From Agrypnia vestita (lineage: Eukaryota > Arthropoda > Insecta > Trichoptera > Phryganeidae), in the NCBI GenBank assembly GCA_016648135.1, contig JADDOH010000144.1:1-64000 (forward strand): DNA of 64,000 nt, in the 5' to 3' direction. The translations under genes were made by a program, and so were the position numbers. A model generated the notes under the pieces. The model worked only from the letters and a program-made list of their open reading frames with translations, had not been told where the DNA came from and did no database searches. Of this stretch, positions 23,840 to 34,879 are shown one piece after another. Every line of letters begins with the position of its first letter. Position 1 is the first letter of the stretch.

Positions 23840-25980
23840 TAGTAAGTATTTAATTACAGCAAGTTGCGATAGTTTCAAAAGTGATATGTTATACGCGATA
23901 AATTAAATGCTCTTCATTACAATATCATACTCAAGTAGACCCAACATTGTAAACTGTCTGGCAACGATCCAAGTATTAACCGTAGAATATTTCCCGAACA
24001 TCTGTGCCAAAAATGGATTTTTAAACCGTTTATTAGGTGCTTACACGCTGCATTATACTTACAACAAACTTTTGGTATTTTCGGAGTTAAGAATCTTGGT
24101 GTAAATATATATTTTTTAATTTACTCACTATAAATATATCAACATTACGTCCGATGTTTTGCCATAATCTCTGCAAATAACATTTATTACGTTAATAACA
24201 TTTAATGAATGTTCTAATTGACACAGCAGAAGGCATGAAACTTCTAAATTAACAAACTTTGTCACGAACATAATCAAATTAATTGAATAATTAACATTTC
24301 TGAAATGCCAAAACGTCACATGATATTCAAGGAGCCGGTCTTGGCGTGTCTCGACTTTGAAACACAAATAATAATTTCCTGTTGCACGAATGATATTGAA
24401 ATACAGTTATTCCTTGCTGTGATTTCTAAAAAATTGATTACTATTTGAACGCGATGTCAAGGATAACCCTGTTGTGCCTATGAAATCAGACAATCAAATT
24501 TATTATGAATTAATTTATATCTACCGATGAAATTTATGGTAAGTTTTCATTATAATCTAATTTATTAACAAAAGTCAATATTTACTAGGTTGCAGAGGAT
24601 TCTTTAGACATTTGGCAAGTTAACGAGTGTTATTTAAACATAAATAAGTATTAATAACGCTCATTGATGATATGTACGTGTCGAAACTGGTAGCGTAGTA
24701 ATAATAAATAAGTAACAAATTCTACATAAGTATAAACTCTTCAAAAGTAAAAAATGTCTGAAAATTTTTTTTACATAGTAAATGCCCAACAAATACAAAA
24801 AAGGAAAGGAAAAAGAAAAGGAAATGAATAGGAAATCCATTCTCTCCCTGAAATATTGCAAAATATTAGAACTTTGCGGTTAAACTCAGTTTTATTTTGA
24901 TATCAGAAAATAAATAAAAATTTGTTGCCAAAGGCTCAGATTATATCACATTCATATCATATAAATCTATCCTCATCCTAATATTTATTATTTGTCATTA
25001 GGTTTTGAACAAGATTGTTTCTTAGAATCGTGCAGAAATACAAAAAAACTTTAATTCTTCAAATTATATTGCATCTCTATCTAATACTTTTAATATAAAT
25101 ACAAGTTGTTCAATGTAAAAAATTTACATTGACAATGCGAAGGCAATACAATGACAATAAGGCGAAAAGCGTCCCAGAAAATTAAAAAGTTAGAACTTAA
25201 AAAACAATTATTTCCGTATGTGTCTCAGCTTACATAGTAAATTGGTGAAGAAAATAATAAAGTAAAAAGTTAAAAAAATATAATAATAGTAGTAAAGTAC
25301 AGTAGTGTATAATTAATTTAGTAAAATAGTATGGTAAATAGAAAGATTATATTTTATTCATATTTTTATGACAGAACGAATAACTTTTATAAAATGTCTT
25401 TATTTATGAAACCACTGCCCTCACTGCACGCTTGGATCATACATTGATAATTTATTGTATGACCATATTTTTTCTTATGTTCCACGTTGTTCCATTTTTT
25501 ACTATAATTATTCTTTTTACATTTAATTCGTTCATTATTTATTTTATGATACACTTGCGGTTCATGCCCAGCAATGTTCGTGGTTCAGGTTATGTCGCCT
25601 AACATAACCTAAATCCCACATCCCGCCTGTTCAAAACTAAATGTCCAGGTAGGAGGAGGGTTATGGTGATTATATTTTTGTCAGGATCCTAGAGCGCAAT
25701 TGAACAGACGGGAATGTATGGCATAAATTATAATTATATCTTGTTAGGAGGGTAGGGTATCCGTGGGAAACAGAGTTTTGCATAATGTTCTAAGTGGTGA
25801 CATTATTTTTTTAGTTTAAATAAGTTAAAAAGTTTTGGATTGCATATAGAAAGGAAAAACTCGTGTTTATACAATATTTTTCTTTGTTTTGTTATAACTG
25901 TTTTGTATTATTTTTTTAATGTGTATATTAGGTTAACTATTATATATGCAGGGTTATAAACATAAATAACCTCGTAAGAC
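23840..25980. other. AT-rich stretch, nothing recognised
   Basis: ORFs up to 79 codons with no family motif. A less AT-rich part at 25560-25770 contains no recognisable gene. Confidence 0.45.
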
Positions 25981-25985
25981 TATAT

Positions 25986-26364
25986 TGATTATGAGTCGAA
26001 AATATCCAAACAACTAATCAATAATTATGGAGATATGCGACTTTTGAGTTTGCATTTTTTTTTCAATATTTCTTACTTATCTTATGTTAAATGTTGGAAT
26101 ATCATTACAGTAACTTATGTACATATATCAAATATGAAAAATTAATTTCCTTTAATACAAGTCAAATGAAATAATAAAAACCTTCGATTCCAATTGGAAT
26201 TTCTGCAGGGTTTTAATAATTTTATTTAACTTGTATGGAAAAAAATAATTTTTCCTAATTGACATAAGTTATTGTGATGATAGTTCAACGTTTTGTAAAA
26301 AATAAGTCAGAAATATTGAAAAAAAAATGCAAACTTAGGTGTCGCATTTTCGACTCATAATTGA
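25986..26364. mobile_element. MITE family B, complete copy
   Basis: The termini TTGATTATGAGTCGAAAAT and TTCGACTCATAATTGA form an inverted repeat. Further pairing continues inward (TGCATTTTTTTTCAATATTTC against AAATATTGAAAAAAAAATGC). About 380 bp, non-coding. Related copy at 2378-2650. Confidence 0.8.
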
Positions 26365-26369
26365 AGCAG

Positions 26370-27675
26370 AATATAGTCCTGCGTGGTTATTAATGTTTTT
26401 CCAAATAACCCTATATGATAATCTAAAGCCTTAAAAAGTAGTGTGAAAAGTGAAAATTTGAATTAAGAAAAAAAGTAGTGAAGATGCAATCCATCGATGA
26501 ATATTTAAAAACATTTTAAAAAACGATGGACGGTTCAAATCATTAATTTGCTTCTGCGTCACGTTCCGCACCTTTAAACCCTTTCCTTCTGATGCCCTAG
26601 CAGCTGTTATGTGTTAGCTGTGATGTGCGTGCTGGAATAGATAATAGGAGATAATAGCCAACATCGTGATAGAAAAAAAGAATGACCACTGCACGAAGAA
26701 TGACCGGAGCAGCTGTTCATGTTAACAAAGAGGGAAGACCGTTAGAAGCATTTGAAGCATTTTAAACCCCTTTTTCCAAAACATCTTCCGTATAAATAAA
26801 AATATCATCGATGCTGATACAAACTTGATGTTCTTTTTGCTTTATTTATTGTGGTTGGTAAAACTTTTTTATTTTATTTATTTATTTAATAGATAATTAC
26901 ATTTTTTTACAATAATGAAGTTTACAGTTTTCACGTGGTGTTTCTCTTCTACACGAATAATATTACTCGTGAGTAGGAGAGGAGTATCATTATATTTAAA
27001 ATGTATTGTACTTAATAGTATGTACTTAGTAAATATTATGTACATATAAGAAAAAATACTAATATGCAATAAACATAAAGTGAGGCAACAGTAAAACATA
27101 AAGAAATAATAAGCATACAGTGTGCAAGTATTATTTAAAAATGAATATAGTAAAGAGAAAATAAAGGAAAATTATAAGCAGACATACAACAATATGTAGT
27201 AAAAATAATACTCACATTAAAACTTAGTAAAAAAAATTAAAGCTAACATTAAAATATTTTTAAATGATATGACAGATTGTTTGTATATGCGTCATGAATA
27301 TTAAATAAAAAATTTAACTTAAATTTACCTAAACATCCATTGCGTTATTTTGTCACTCATTTTGATAGGAGCAGTTTCTCTCATCAACACATATAATTGA
27401 TAACTAATCCAAATGCACCTATACGAGTAGAAGGAGAGGTGTTTTTTCGGTCGATAATGAGAATATAGACAGTAGGGGTGAACTGTCAGAGAATTCGAAA
27501 TTATTCATTAATGTTTTCTCTGAAATATATTTTTTGTGATTTCTGCCGTTTCATATTATATCAAAATCAAGGTACCAAGTAGAGGATTTTAAATTTGTGA
27601 CACTATTTTATAGTTTTTCTGCCCCAGACGAACAAATTTTTCAGTTTTTTAAATAGGATAAATAAATAATACGGC
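26370..27675. other. AT-rich stretch, nothing recognised
   Basis: A (TTTA)n run near 26873-26895 may mark a retroelement end. Short ORFs only. Confidence 0.45.
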
Positions 27676-27679
27676 TTTG

Positions 27680-28110
27680 AAAACCAAATAAATCACTCCA
27701 GCTCCTACCTATCAATCTGTTTCTCCGTAGGTATGAATAAAGGATAGAAAGCCACACTCTTATGATCTGCCATAACATTTTTTCCCATCCACTTTCATAT
27801 ATCTTCTTATGAACGCTCCTCAGTGGTCAAAGTCTTCAACTGATGCTTTATGTTTCTTCTGCATTTTCTTTACCATACTTTCCTTGCTCAGCCATTGTAC
27901 ATGATCAAACCATCTCTGCGATTCTTTATTATAGCTATAGCCGCATTATATTCACTTCAAATTTGACTCTATCGTACCAAGATTCTCGACACATGCGCCT
28001 AAGCGACCGCATTCAGTCAAGTTTCGATCTCAATTTGCAAATTCCAGGCTTCACTTCCCTACATTTGGTTCTCAATGGTGTGCCATAATCTTGCTTTGCG
28101 TTACAGATTC
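27680..28110 (-). pseudogene. LINE ORF2 C-terminal tail (family L1a, second copy)
   Basis: The minus strand contains MRSLRRMCRESWYDRVKFE, directly comparable to MRSLRRMCGKSMYDSV in the tail at 3245-3720. It is followed by VHKKIYESG and, near the end, a diverged HKSVAFYPLFIPTEKQ where the other copy has RRIWRSILSAYPHGETA. Many stops and frameshifts make this an older copy of the same family. No RT core. Confidence 0.78.
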
Positions 28111-28119
28111 CCAGCTCCT

Positions 28120-30250
28120 TCCACAGTTCCAGAGGCGAAATAGGTCAACTCAAAAGCCTTTGCTCATACTCGTATTTCCTTTAAAGCCTTTATGTCGGAT
28201 ACAGCTTTTAATTTCCGCTCAAGATGTGGAGAAACGGCCGACGTTTTATTTCTTCGTGTAGAGTAATGTGTTTGATGTTGACACCGTTAAAAGAAATGAC
28301 TTGTAACATTGCAAGTGAAGTGTTCGCGAGTTTTATTGACAGTACTATCGAACAGTAAAATCAGATATTTCTTTTGTTGCGATGTGTATTCTATTCTGAC
28401 AGTGGCGTAACTTAACTTTATTTAGAGCGGGTTTTGTTTTTGCCCCTCTTTTCTCCATGTAAAACGTTATAGAATTTCTGTAAACAAGATACACAGATAC
28501 CTACCTAAAAACAATAAAACTGCGCACTAAGCAGTAAAGAAATAATGAATGTAGATTGGTGCAGTATAAATGAGGTATAAATGTGCCAATTCATTTATAA
28601 TTAATGAGTTGGGATCGAATCCAATACTAATATTAGCACAATGAACTGATTTTGTAGAGGAAGCATAATAAATTTGATGTTGATTTAGAATATCATATTT
28701 GATTACCTTTTTGGCTATCATTAATTTGTTATTATGTCTACGTGAGTTTAATTAAAATGTTTCATTTTACTATTTCGAAAGTATCAGAATATTTAATCGA
28801 TTATAGATTTATTAAACATGGATTAGGAGGGAATACAAATATTTAATTGATTAGATATTCACAAAATGAGCTGATTTACTATTGTAAATCTGGAAATATT
28901 GAGAAAGGAGAACAGTTACTGAAAGTAATATTATTATGTAGAAATATTCTTAATTTTTAAAATTTTAAAATTATTCATTTTATTACACATCAAAAATTTT
29001 TAATATTATAAAATCTAAAAATATTCAACTTTGTTTAGTCTGATAATGTGTAACCTTGAAATACAATTAATAAAACAAAAAGCTACCATCCCGAATCAGT
29101 TTAGCTTTATTATAAGCCTAATAAATGAATAAATTGATCAAACAAATGTTAGATCAAACTGTACATTTTTACTCATTTTAAGACGGGTGGACTATGAAAA
29201 AGTTTCGCTATTGTGCATTTAAATTTACGTTTTTACTAACTATCTTTCAAACTTTTTCTTTCTGCGGTACCCCATTTCTGAGACATTATTTACAATTTTT
29301 CTCAACAATGAGCGTCAATTAGGGTAAGAAACTAATTTTATTTAAAGCGTTAAGTGGTCAAATTATATTAAATCCATTAGACTCCATACGCAGTTTTGAT
29401 GTTTGCAACTTGAATATATTAATAATTTAGCGGCGAAAATATGCATAATGATATATTTATTAAAAAATACTCGTATGTGTAAGATAAAAAACAAATAAAA
29501 ACTGTATATTATCAAATAAAGAGCATAAGAGGAATACTTGGCACGACCAGGTAAACTAAATGGTAAAACTGATGCTCCATTTAGAATCGACGAGTACGCG
29601 TAAGAATATATGTGAATGTTGACGAGGCGAAAGTTGTTGGTCAGAACAGAACAGAGGAAAGTAAGTAAACATAAGTGGTAATTTAGTTAGGAATCAATTC
29701 TGATTATATATAAATATAATATCTTCGACAGGTTATTTTCGTAATTAAAAAGTTTCTCATTTTGCTTGAGCACTTGTTCATTGAGAAGAAATTTACCCTG
29801 GTATTAAATTAATTATTAATTGCATTTTACGTAAATGTTCTCAGTATATTAAGTATGGCAATTAATGAATTATTGTAGCCGATTATCGAATCTTGTTTGA
29901 CGAATAAAACTACTAAGTTTATTAAATATTGTTATAATAATGCAAATATTTTTAATGGCATGATGCGATAATTTTTTAAGTAACTATTTTTTTCCTTTTC
30001 TTTTCATCCGTAATATCTGGAAAACACATATTTTGAATGTGTAGAGACCACATTACTTTTCACCTTGTATATGTACCAACGCAATTTAAATTCTACTCTT
30101 TCGAGGAATCAAGGAAGCCAATGGAGTTCACGAAAAAGGGATATCATGTGCAGGAATTTATATGTTTCATATATTATACTTGTTGCCGCATTCAGAGTGG
30201 ATTATAATTTAAAGCTTCGGCAAACCATCATTAATACTATAATAGTAGTT
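28120..30250. other. AT-rich stretch, nothing recognised
   Basis: No coding motif. A weak tRNA-like phrase lies near 29550 (GACCAGGTAAACTAAATGG), comparable to one at 10655. Confidence 0.4.
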
Positions 30251-30256
30251 ATATGG

Positions 30257-30440
30257 TAGTCTCTCTTTACACAGTAGTTCAATTATTCTTGACAGTAGTC
30301 CGTAGTCTCTTTTTTCAATAGTTCAATCATTCTTTACAATAGTCCGCAGCCTCTTCTTACAGTAGTTCAAACATCCTTTACAGTAGTCTGCAGTCTCTTT
30401 TTTCAGTAGTCCACAGTCTCTTTTTACAGTAGTTCACTCA
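30257..30440 (+). repeat. Minisatellite, about 44-bp unit, four to five copies
   Basis: The units share TAGTCTCTTTTTTCAATAG, then TTCAATCATTCTTTACAGTAG and TCCG. Three nearly complete units of 44-46 bp are followed by a shortened unit (about 22 bp) and a last partial one. Units differ by several substitutions, so the array is not recent. Confidence 0.85.
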
Positions 30441-30444
30441 AGTA

Positions 30445-31915
30445 TAACATGAATTATCTTTTGAATTAATACTTATGTTTGAACATGGATTGTATAATGG
30501 AGAAGTTATTATGAAATGGATTTGGTACAGGTTTATGGAAAGATCAATGTGTAAAGAAAGGAACTACCTATGCACTTTCATCTTGTTTACCTCCGAATCC
30601 AGGTAGACGAACTGGTTCATCCCTTATTAGAAGGCCGCTGTATCTCACTATGTTCTTCTGGTTCACACTATTTCTTATCTGAAGGATTTGTACGGTCACG
30701 TACACACAAAGGTCCGCAAAGGTCAAAACAGTCAAGGCAATTAATGACAATGTTCCAAAATCAAGTAATATTGTGTCAAAATCATAGATACAAGCTTTTA
30801 ATAGAGCGTGCACTATGAAAAGATGAGAGAGAAGGTGTTCAGTTAGATTTCAGTCACGTTCATAAAGACCGAACAACTTGTAAAAGTTACTATACTGCGA
30901 TGTCTCAGTTATAAAAATCGAACCTAATTGAGTGTAGTTCGTATTTATGAATTAATTTCGTTCTGTGATGATAATAAACGTTTTAATAAATCAACGACAA
31001 AGTTGTTCCAATCACGTTCCTGGAAAATTATCTAAAAGAGGCGGGAAAATGTATACTCCCGCGGGAAATACTTTTCCTGATTCTCGCGACTGAATGCACT
31101 CCATTAAATTTCCCAAGAGATTTTCAGATTAAGTGTTTCATTTGTATACATTCAGTGTTTATTATGAAATGCCAACTTTTATCTGGGGTTTCCAGTGTTG
31201 AATATTTACAAAACGTCTTATTAGAAGTCTTAAATAAAGTAGTCAGCCGGTTATTCGAGAGCTGCGTAACCTAATTTTTTTTTCAATTTCATTTAATTTT
31301 GTCCTCAATCAATCATTTACACTATTGAATTCGAGCTGCATCACATACTTTCTGCAAACGTTTAAATTCTTAACCATTTACATAACCGCCAGATTTTCGA
31401 ACGCACATCACATATCTCGAAATGAAGGTAAAAACATATTCACGACAAAATATTAATTTTCTAGAAAGATAATGGTCACAAATCGTGTAGTAAATCAAGT
31501 AATCCTTTGTTGAAGTCCTTGAAATCCCACAAAACATTACAGGATTGTGAGGATTTAATTAAATAATAATATTTCGCAACGTTAAGTAAATCTGACTAAT
31601 GATGACATTTCAAACAAAAGGCTTTGATTTCGATCAATAATTTGCATTGTTATACGTTCATCGGAGGTTTATTGACTCCATTAATATTTGATCGGCTCAT
31701 CAGCGCAGGGGAATAGATTTAATCTATATAATATTTCTATGTGGATATTTAACTCATTAAGTACTTATATTTTTATTTGTTGCTTCAAAATTAATTGATT
31801 TTGTAGGCAGAGAAATTGTATTAATTGTATTTTACGTCACTGAAAGATAAGAATATTTATATTATTTTTTATTAACACGAAATCCGGTTAATAATGACCG
31901 AAAAAAACGCAAATT
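30445..31915. other. AT-rich stretch, nothing recognised
   Basis: ORFs of 81-82 codons overlap on opposite strands near 30570-30818 and show no family motif. Confidence 0.45.
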
Positions 31916-31925
31916 TAATCAAAAT

Positions 31926-31945
31926 GTTAGGTTAGGTTAGGTTGA
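31926..31945 (+). repeat. Interstitial (GGTTA)n run
   Basis: GGTTAGGTTAGGTT, three to four units matching the insect telomere repeat TTAGG. A similar run lies at 46564-46583. Too short to be a telomere. Confidence 0.7.
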
Positions 31946-32455
31946 ACACATAACAGAAAGTTATTTAGTGTAAGTATAACTTATTTTTGTTTTGTTTTTA
32001 TATTTCATTTTCTTTGAGAAATTCACAGATTAATTAATAAAAAATTCATACAACAGTAGGTAGGTACTTTACTTATTTCAAATGTAACTCAATATCCCAA
32101 GTATATAGTCATATACCTACTTTAACATTTCATTGGTTTTATTTTTCTGTGAATTTAGTTATTGTTTAATTTTATTTAAATATCATCTTAAGGCGATCGT
32201 ATGGTAACGTAAGCAAAATTCACATTTTTTTTCTCATATCTTCTACTAACTTTGCTAATTGGGTCTTCTATTTTTGGTGGATTTTGTAGGGTTGATTATC
32301 AAAGGTGTTTTTTTTCCAGGAATTGCAGTTTGCAGAGTTGCAGGAAATTTTTAGGTGTTGTTCTCTAAGATATTAGTCCAGGTGTTTGAAATTCTTATGA
32401 AATCGTTTCTACTATTCATGTTATTTTTATGTATAAAAATTTATATTGCTTCTCG

Positions 32456-32552
32456 TTATATGCGCGATGACTTAAGTTTAGCTATGGCGTGTATATTATC
32501 AGATAATGTACACGCCATAGCTAACATTAACTTAGAATCGCCGCGCATATAC
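32456..32552. repeat. Long hairpin with near-perfect 23-bp inner arms
   Basis: The inner arms 32478-32500 and 32502-32524 (TTAGCTATGGCGTGTA core) pair with a single G-T and leave one unpaired base. After an unpaired gap, outer arms pair again (TATATGCGCG side against CGCGCATATA). The overall foldback is about 97 bp. Not assigned to a transposon family. Confidence 0.8.
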
Positions 32553-33047
32553 AGAGAAACAATAGAAATAATATGAATATTAGAATACATAAAAATAACC
32601 TGAATATTAGAAATGATGTGCATGTAATGTGCTTGGCCAATTTATTAATCAAATTATGTATTATGTATTCAGAGTTCCTTTGTATAATAATTATGTAGTA
32701 ATAGTTCCTTTGTATAAGACGTGTTCGCATTTGGAAACCTTATCAAAGAACATTCCAGATCAATGAATTTCACGACTCGCGCAAATAAACTTTACGATTG
32801 GCGAATCTACATGCAACTATCTTTTCTACATACTCGAATTTAAAGTATTCGGTCATACGATGAGTTTTTAGGTTTTGTACCTGCAATTATATTTGGAATC
32901 ATATTTTCTATAATATTGTTACCTACCCTCAATTTTTTTATAAAATTATTATTGGTACATAAACAGTGAAATATAATTTATCATCCTCTAAATGGATGGA
33001 TTAAAAATATATTTACTCTACTGGATTTGAATTATGCGTCTATTACA

Positions 33048-33110
33048 CTACTCGAGTTTCGAGAGTGGCAAAACCTCTCATCGAGAGGTGAGGCATTAAG
33101 CAAACTAAAT
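33048..33110 (+). repeat. Dispersed repeat R, copy 2
   Basis: ACTCGAGTTTCGAGAGTGGC, then AAAACCTCTCATCGAGAGGTGA, matches copies at 15443-15500 and 46474-46540. Confidence 0.6.
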
Positions 33111-34351
33111 TTAAATAAAATAAAGTAACGATTTATTAATGAATGTTTAATTAATTAACAAACGGACAAAGTCACTTAACACGAGTTAAACTAATACTCT
33201 ATTTTTTTTAAATTTACATTTTAGCAATTTGTCACTGGTCTCGCTGGGTTACCCAGCGATACTTAAGAGTTTATAGACGAGTGACAAGTCTTTCGAGAAA
33301 TTTCTGTTCAAATATTTATATATATATATATAAACGTGAATAAGTATTTCGCTTCAATTAATTTGCGCATCACTTTTATCACACACGCGTTGATAAAAGT
33401 GACGCCACGATTTGTCGCTAATCTCGCACCGGTAGAAACGTCAAAAAACTCGATGGTCTTGATACAGCTTCGCTTCGCTTAGGAAACGTGTTGGCGCATT
33501 CTAGACGTTTGTTGTTTGTTCCCATAGCTTCCTAACTATTCTAGATGCTCCTCGAGTGTTATAGCAAATAATAATGCAGAGTGTGTTAGTGTATTCCAGA
33601 ATGTAATGGAATATACTACAGAGTTCGGTAGCTTTGTTCCATAGTGACATATTACAAAAGATTCCAATCGTGTGTAAATTTCTCCGATTTATATCATCAC
33701 GTTACATTAATTAATTAATTAGGTTACTAAAATTAATTAGGTGCTGACAAAATGAGCCAGAGATACCGGTGTAAGTTGGTGGGGTGATTGTAACGGGCAT
33801 ATTGAGAGGAGAGGAGAAGAGTTTGCGAATGTGAAATTGAGCGAATTAATACCCGAGTTCAAATCGTTCGATATTGTCGCTTTAAATAATCTTGTATAAA
33901 GTTCGCAAATCCGTATCGTCATTGAATTGCTAGGGATAATATTTGGTTTACCCTATACTTAATGAAGCAAAAGCAACCCTTAATGTAGTATGTACTTTCT
34001 AAACACATTATCTATCTCTGTGTGGTTGATTTTGTCTTTGCTTATCGATCTATACAGCCTGGCGAGGGGTGAATTTATGCGTTAGTAATTCGGCCAAATG
34101 TTGCCTGGATGCAACACGTTGTGATGCTACTCGTGGCCCCTTTGTATTGTGTTATGGACGTTTAGGTTTGAGTGGCTTCATGGGGAATATTAACATTACA
34201 AATCCAGTCATGAAATAGTCTGTTACCGATGTACTTAAACCAATACCATTTTATTTTGTACCTTTGTGGGACTGTATATGTATTGAGCATGCGCGTGCAG
34301 TAAGAACAAGAAGCATGACCTTCAAGTTTGTGTATACTGGGGTATTATGCC

Positions 34352-34412
34352 GTGTTGTTACGACCTTTCGGGCCGACGTTTCGGATCCCATTGCAGGGTC
34401 CATCATCAGGGC
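34352..34412 (-). ncRNA. Hammerhead-like motif downstream of PLE remnant
   Basis: Minus-strand reading: CTGATGA (34409-34403), T, stem II GGACCC against GGGATCC with one bulge, GAAA (34382-34379), a stem III starting ACG and closing CGT, then an A as cleavage base. The core is intact, but a contiguous stem I next to the core is not evident. It lies just 3' of the GIY-YIG remnant on the same strand, where PLE hammerheads are expected. Confidence 0.65.
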
Positions 34413-34474
34413 TGATGTGTTGTTGTGAATGTTGGTGTTGTGGTTAAGTATCGGCTTGCAATACCGTGCCGAAG

Positions 34475-34876
34475 TCATGATGTGTTGTATTGTATTGTGT
34501 GTATGATATGACGATCACTATCTCTGCGGAGTCTGCGACGAGAATGACTTTGAAGCGCCGGATACCAAGATGTTTTTAATTTGAGACCATCATCTCTATT
34601 AATATTTATCGGGTGCTTGTAGATTTCTAGTGCTTCCTTGACAAGACGCGTATGGTGACTCTCAGGCTTTCCAAGGATTTTCGGTTCGAATGCAAAATGA
34701 TGGCCGGTATCCAGAAAATGCCCAGCCAGTGCTGATTTTTCTGGATGACCGAGTTTGCATGCCCGTTTGTGCTCGTTGACCCTTTTGGAAATTGTACGCG
34801 CCGTTTGTCCCACGTATACTTTATCGCAGTCTTGACAATCAAGTCTATACACACCGTCTGTTTCTAAGCGATCTCG
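34475..34876 (-). pseudogene. PLE GIY-YIG endonuclease domain remnant (lineage P1)
   Basis: Open for about 130 codons on the minus strand. Just upstream of the first listed residue the frame reads TDGVYRLDCQDCDKVYVGQT. GVY and YVG stand for the two halves of the GIY-YIG motif. They are followed by RVNEHKRAC (catalytic Arg and the EHK segment), GHFLDTGH and EALEIYKHP, then SWYPAL. This is the C-terminal endonuclease of a Penelope-like retroelement, which nicks target DNA for insertion. The RT domain that should precede it is missing, so the copy is 5'-truncated at about 34876. Reading frame within the domain is intact. A hammerhead-like motif lies 60-120 nt beyond its stop. Confidence 0.9.
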
Positions 34877-34879
34877 ATG

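Noticed and set aside
30257..30440. CRISPR-like array
   Set aside because: Repeats are contiguous degenerate units without unique spacers, in eukaryotic sequence.
31926..31945. Telomere or telomere-proximal array
   Set aside because: Only three to four units, embedded in unique DNA.
32456..32552. microRNA gene
   Set aside because: The inner loop is a single base and pairing is palindromic, unlike a Drosha/Dicer precursor; kept only as a foldback repeat.
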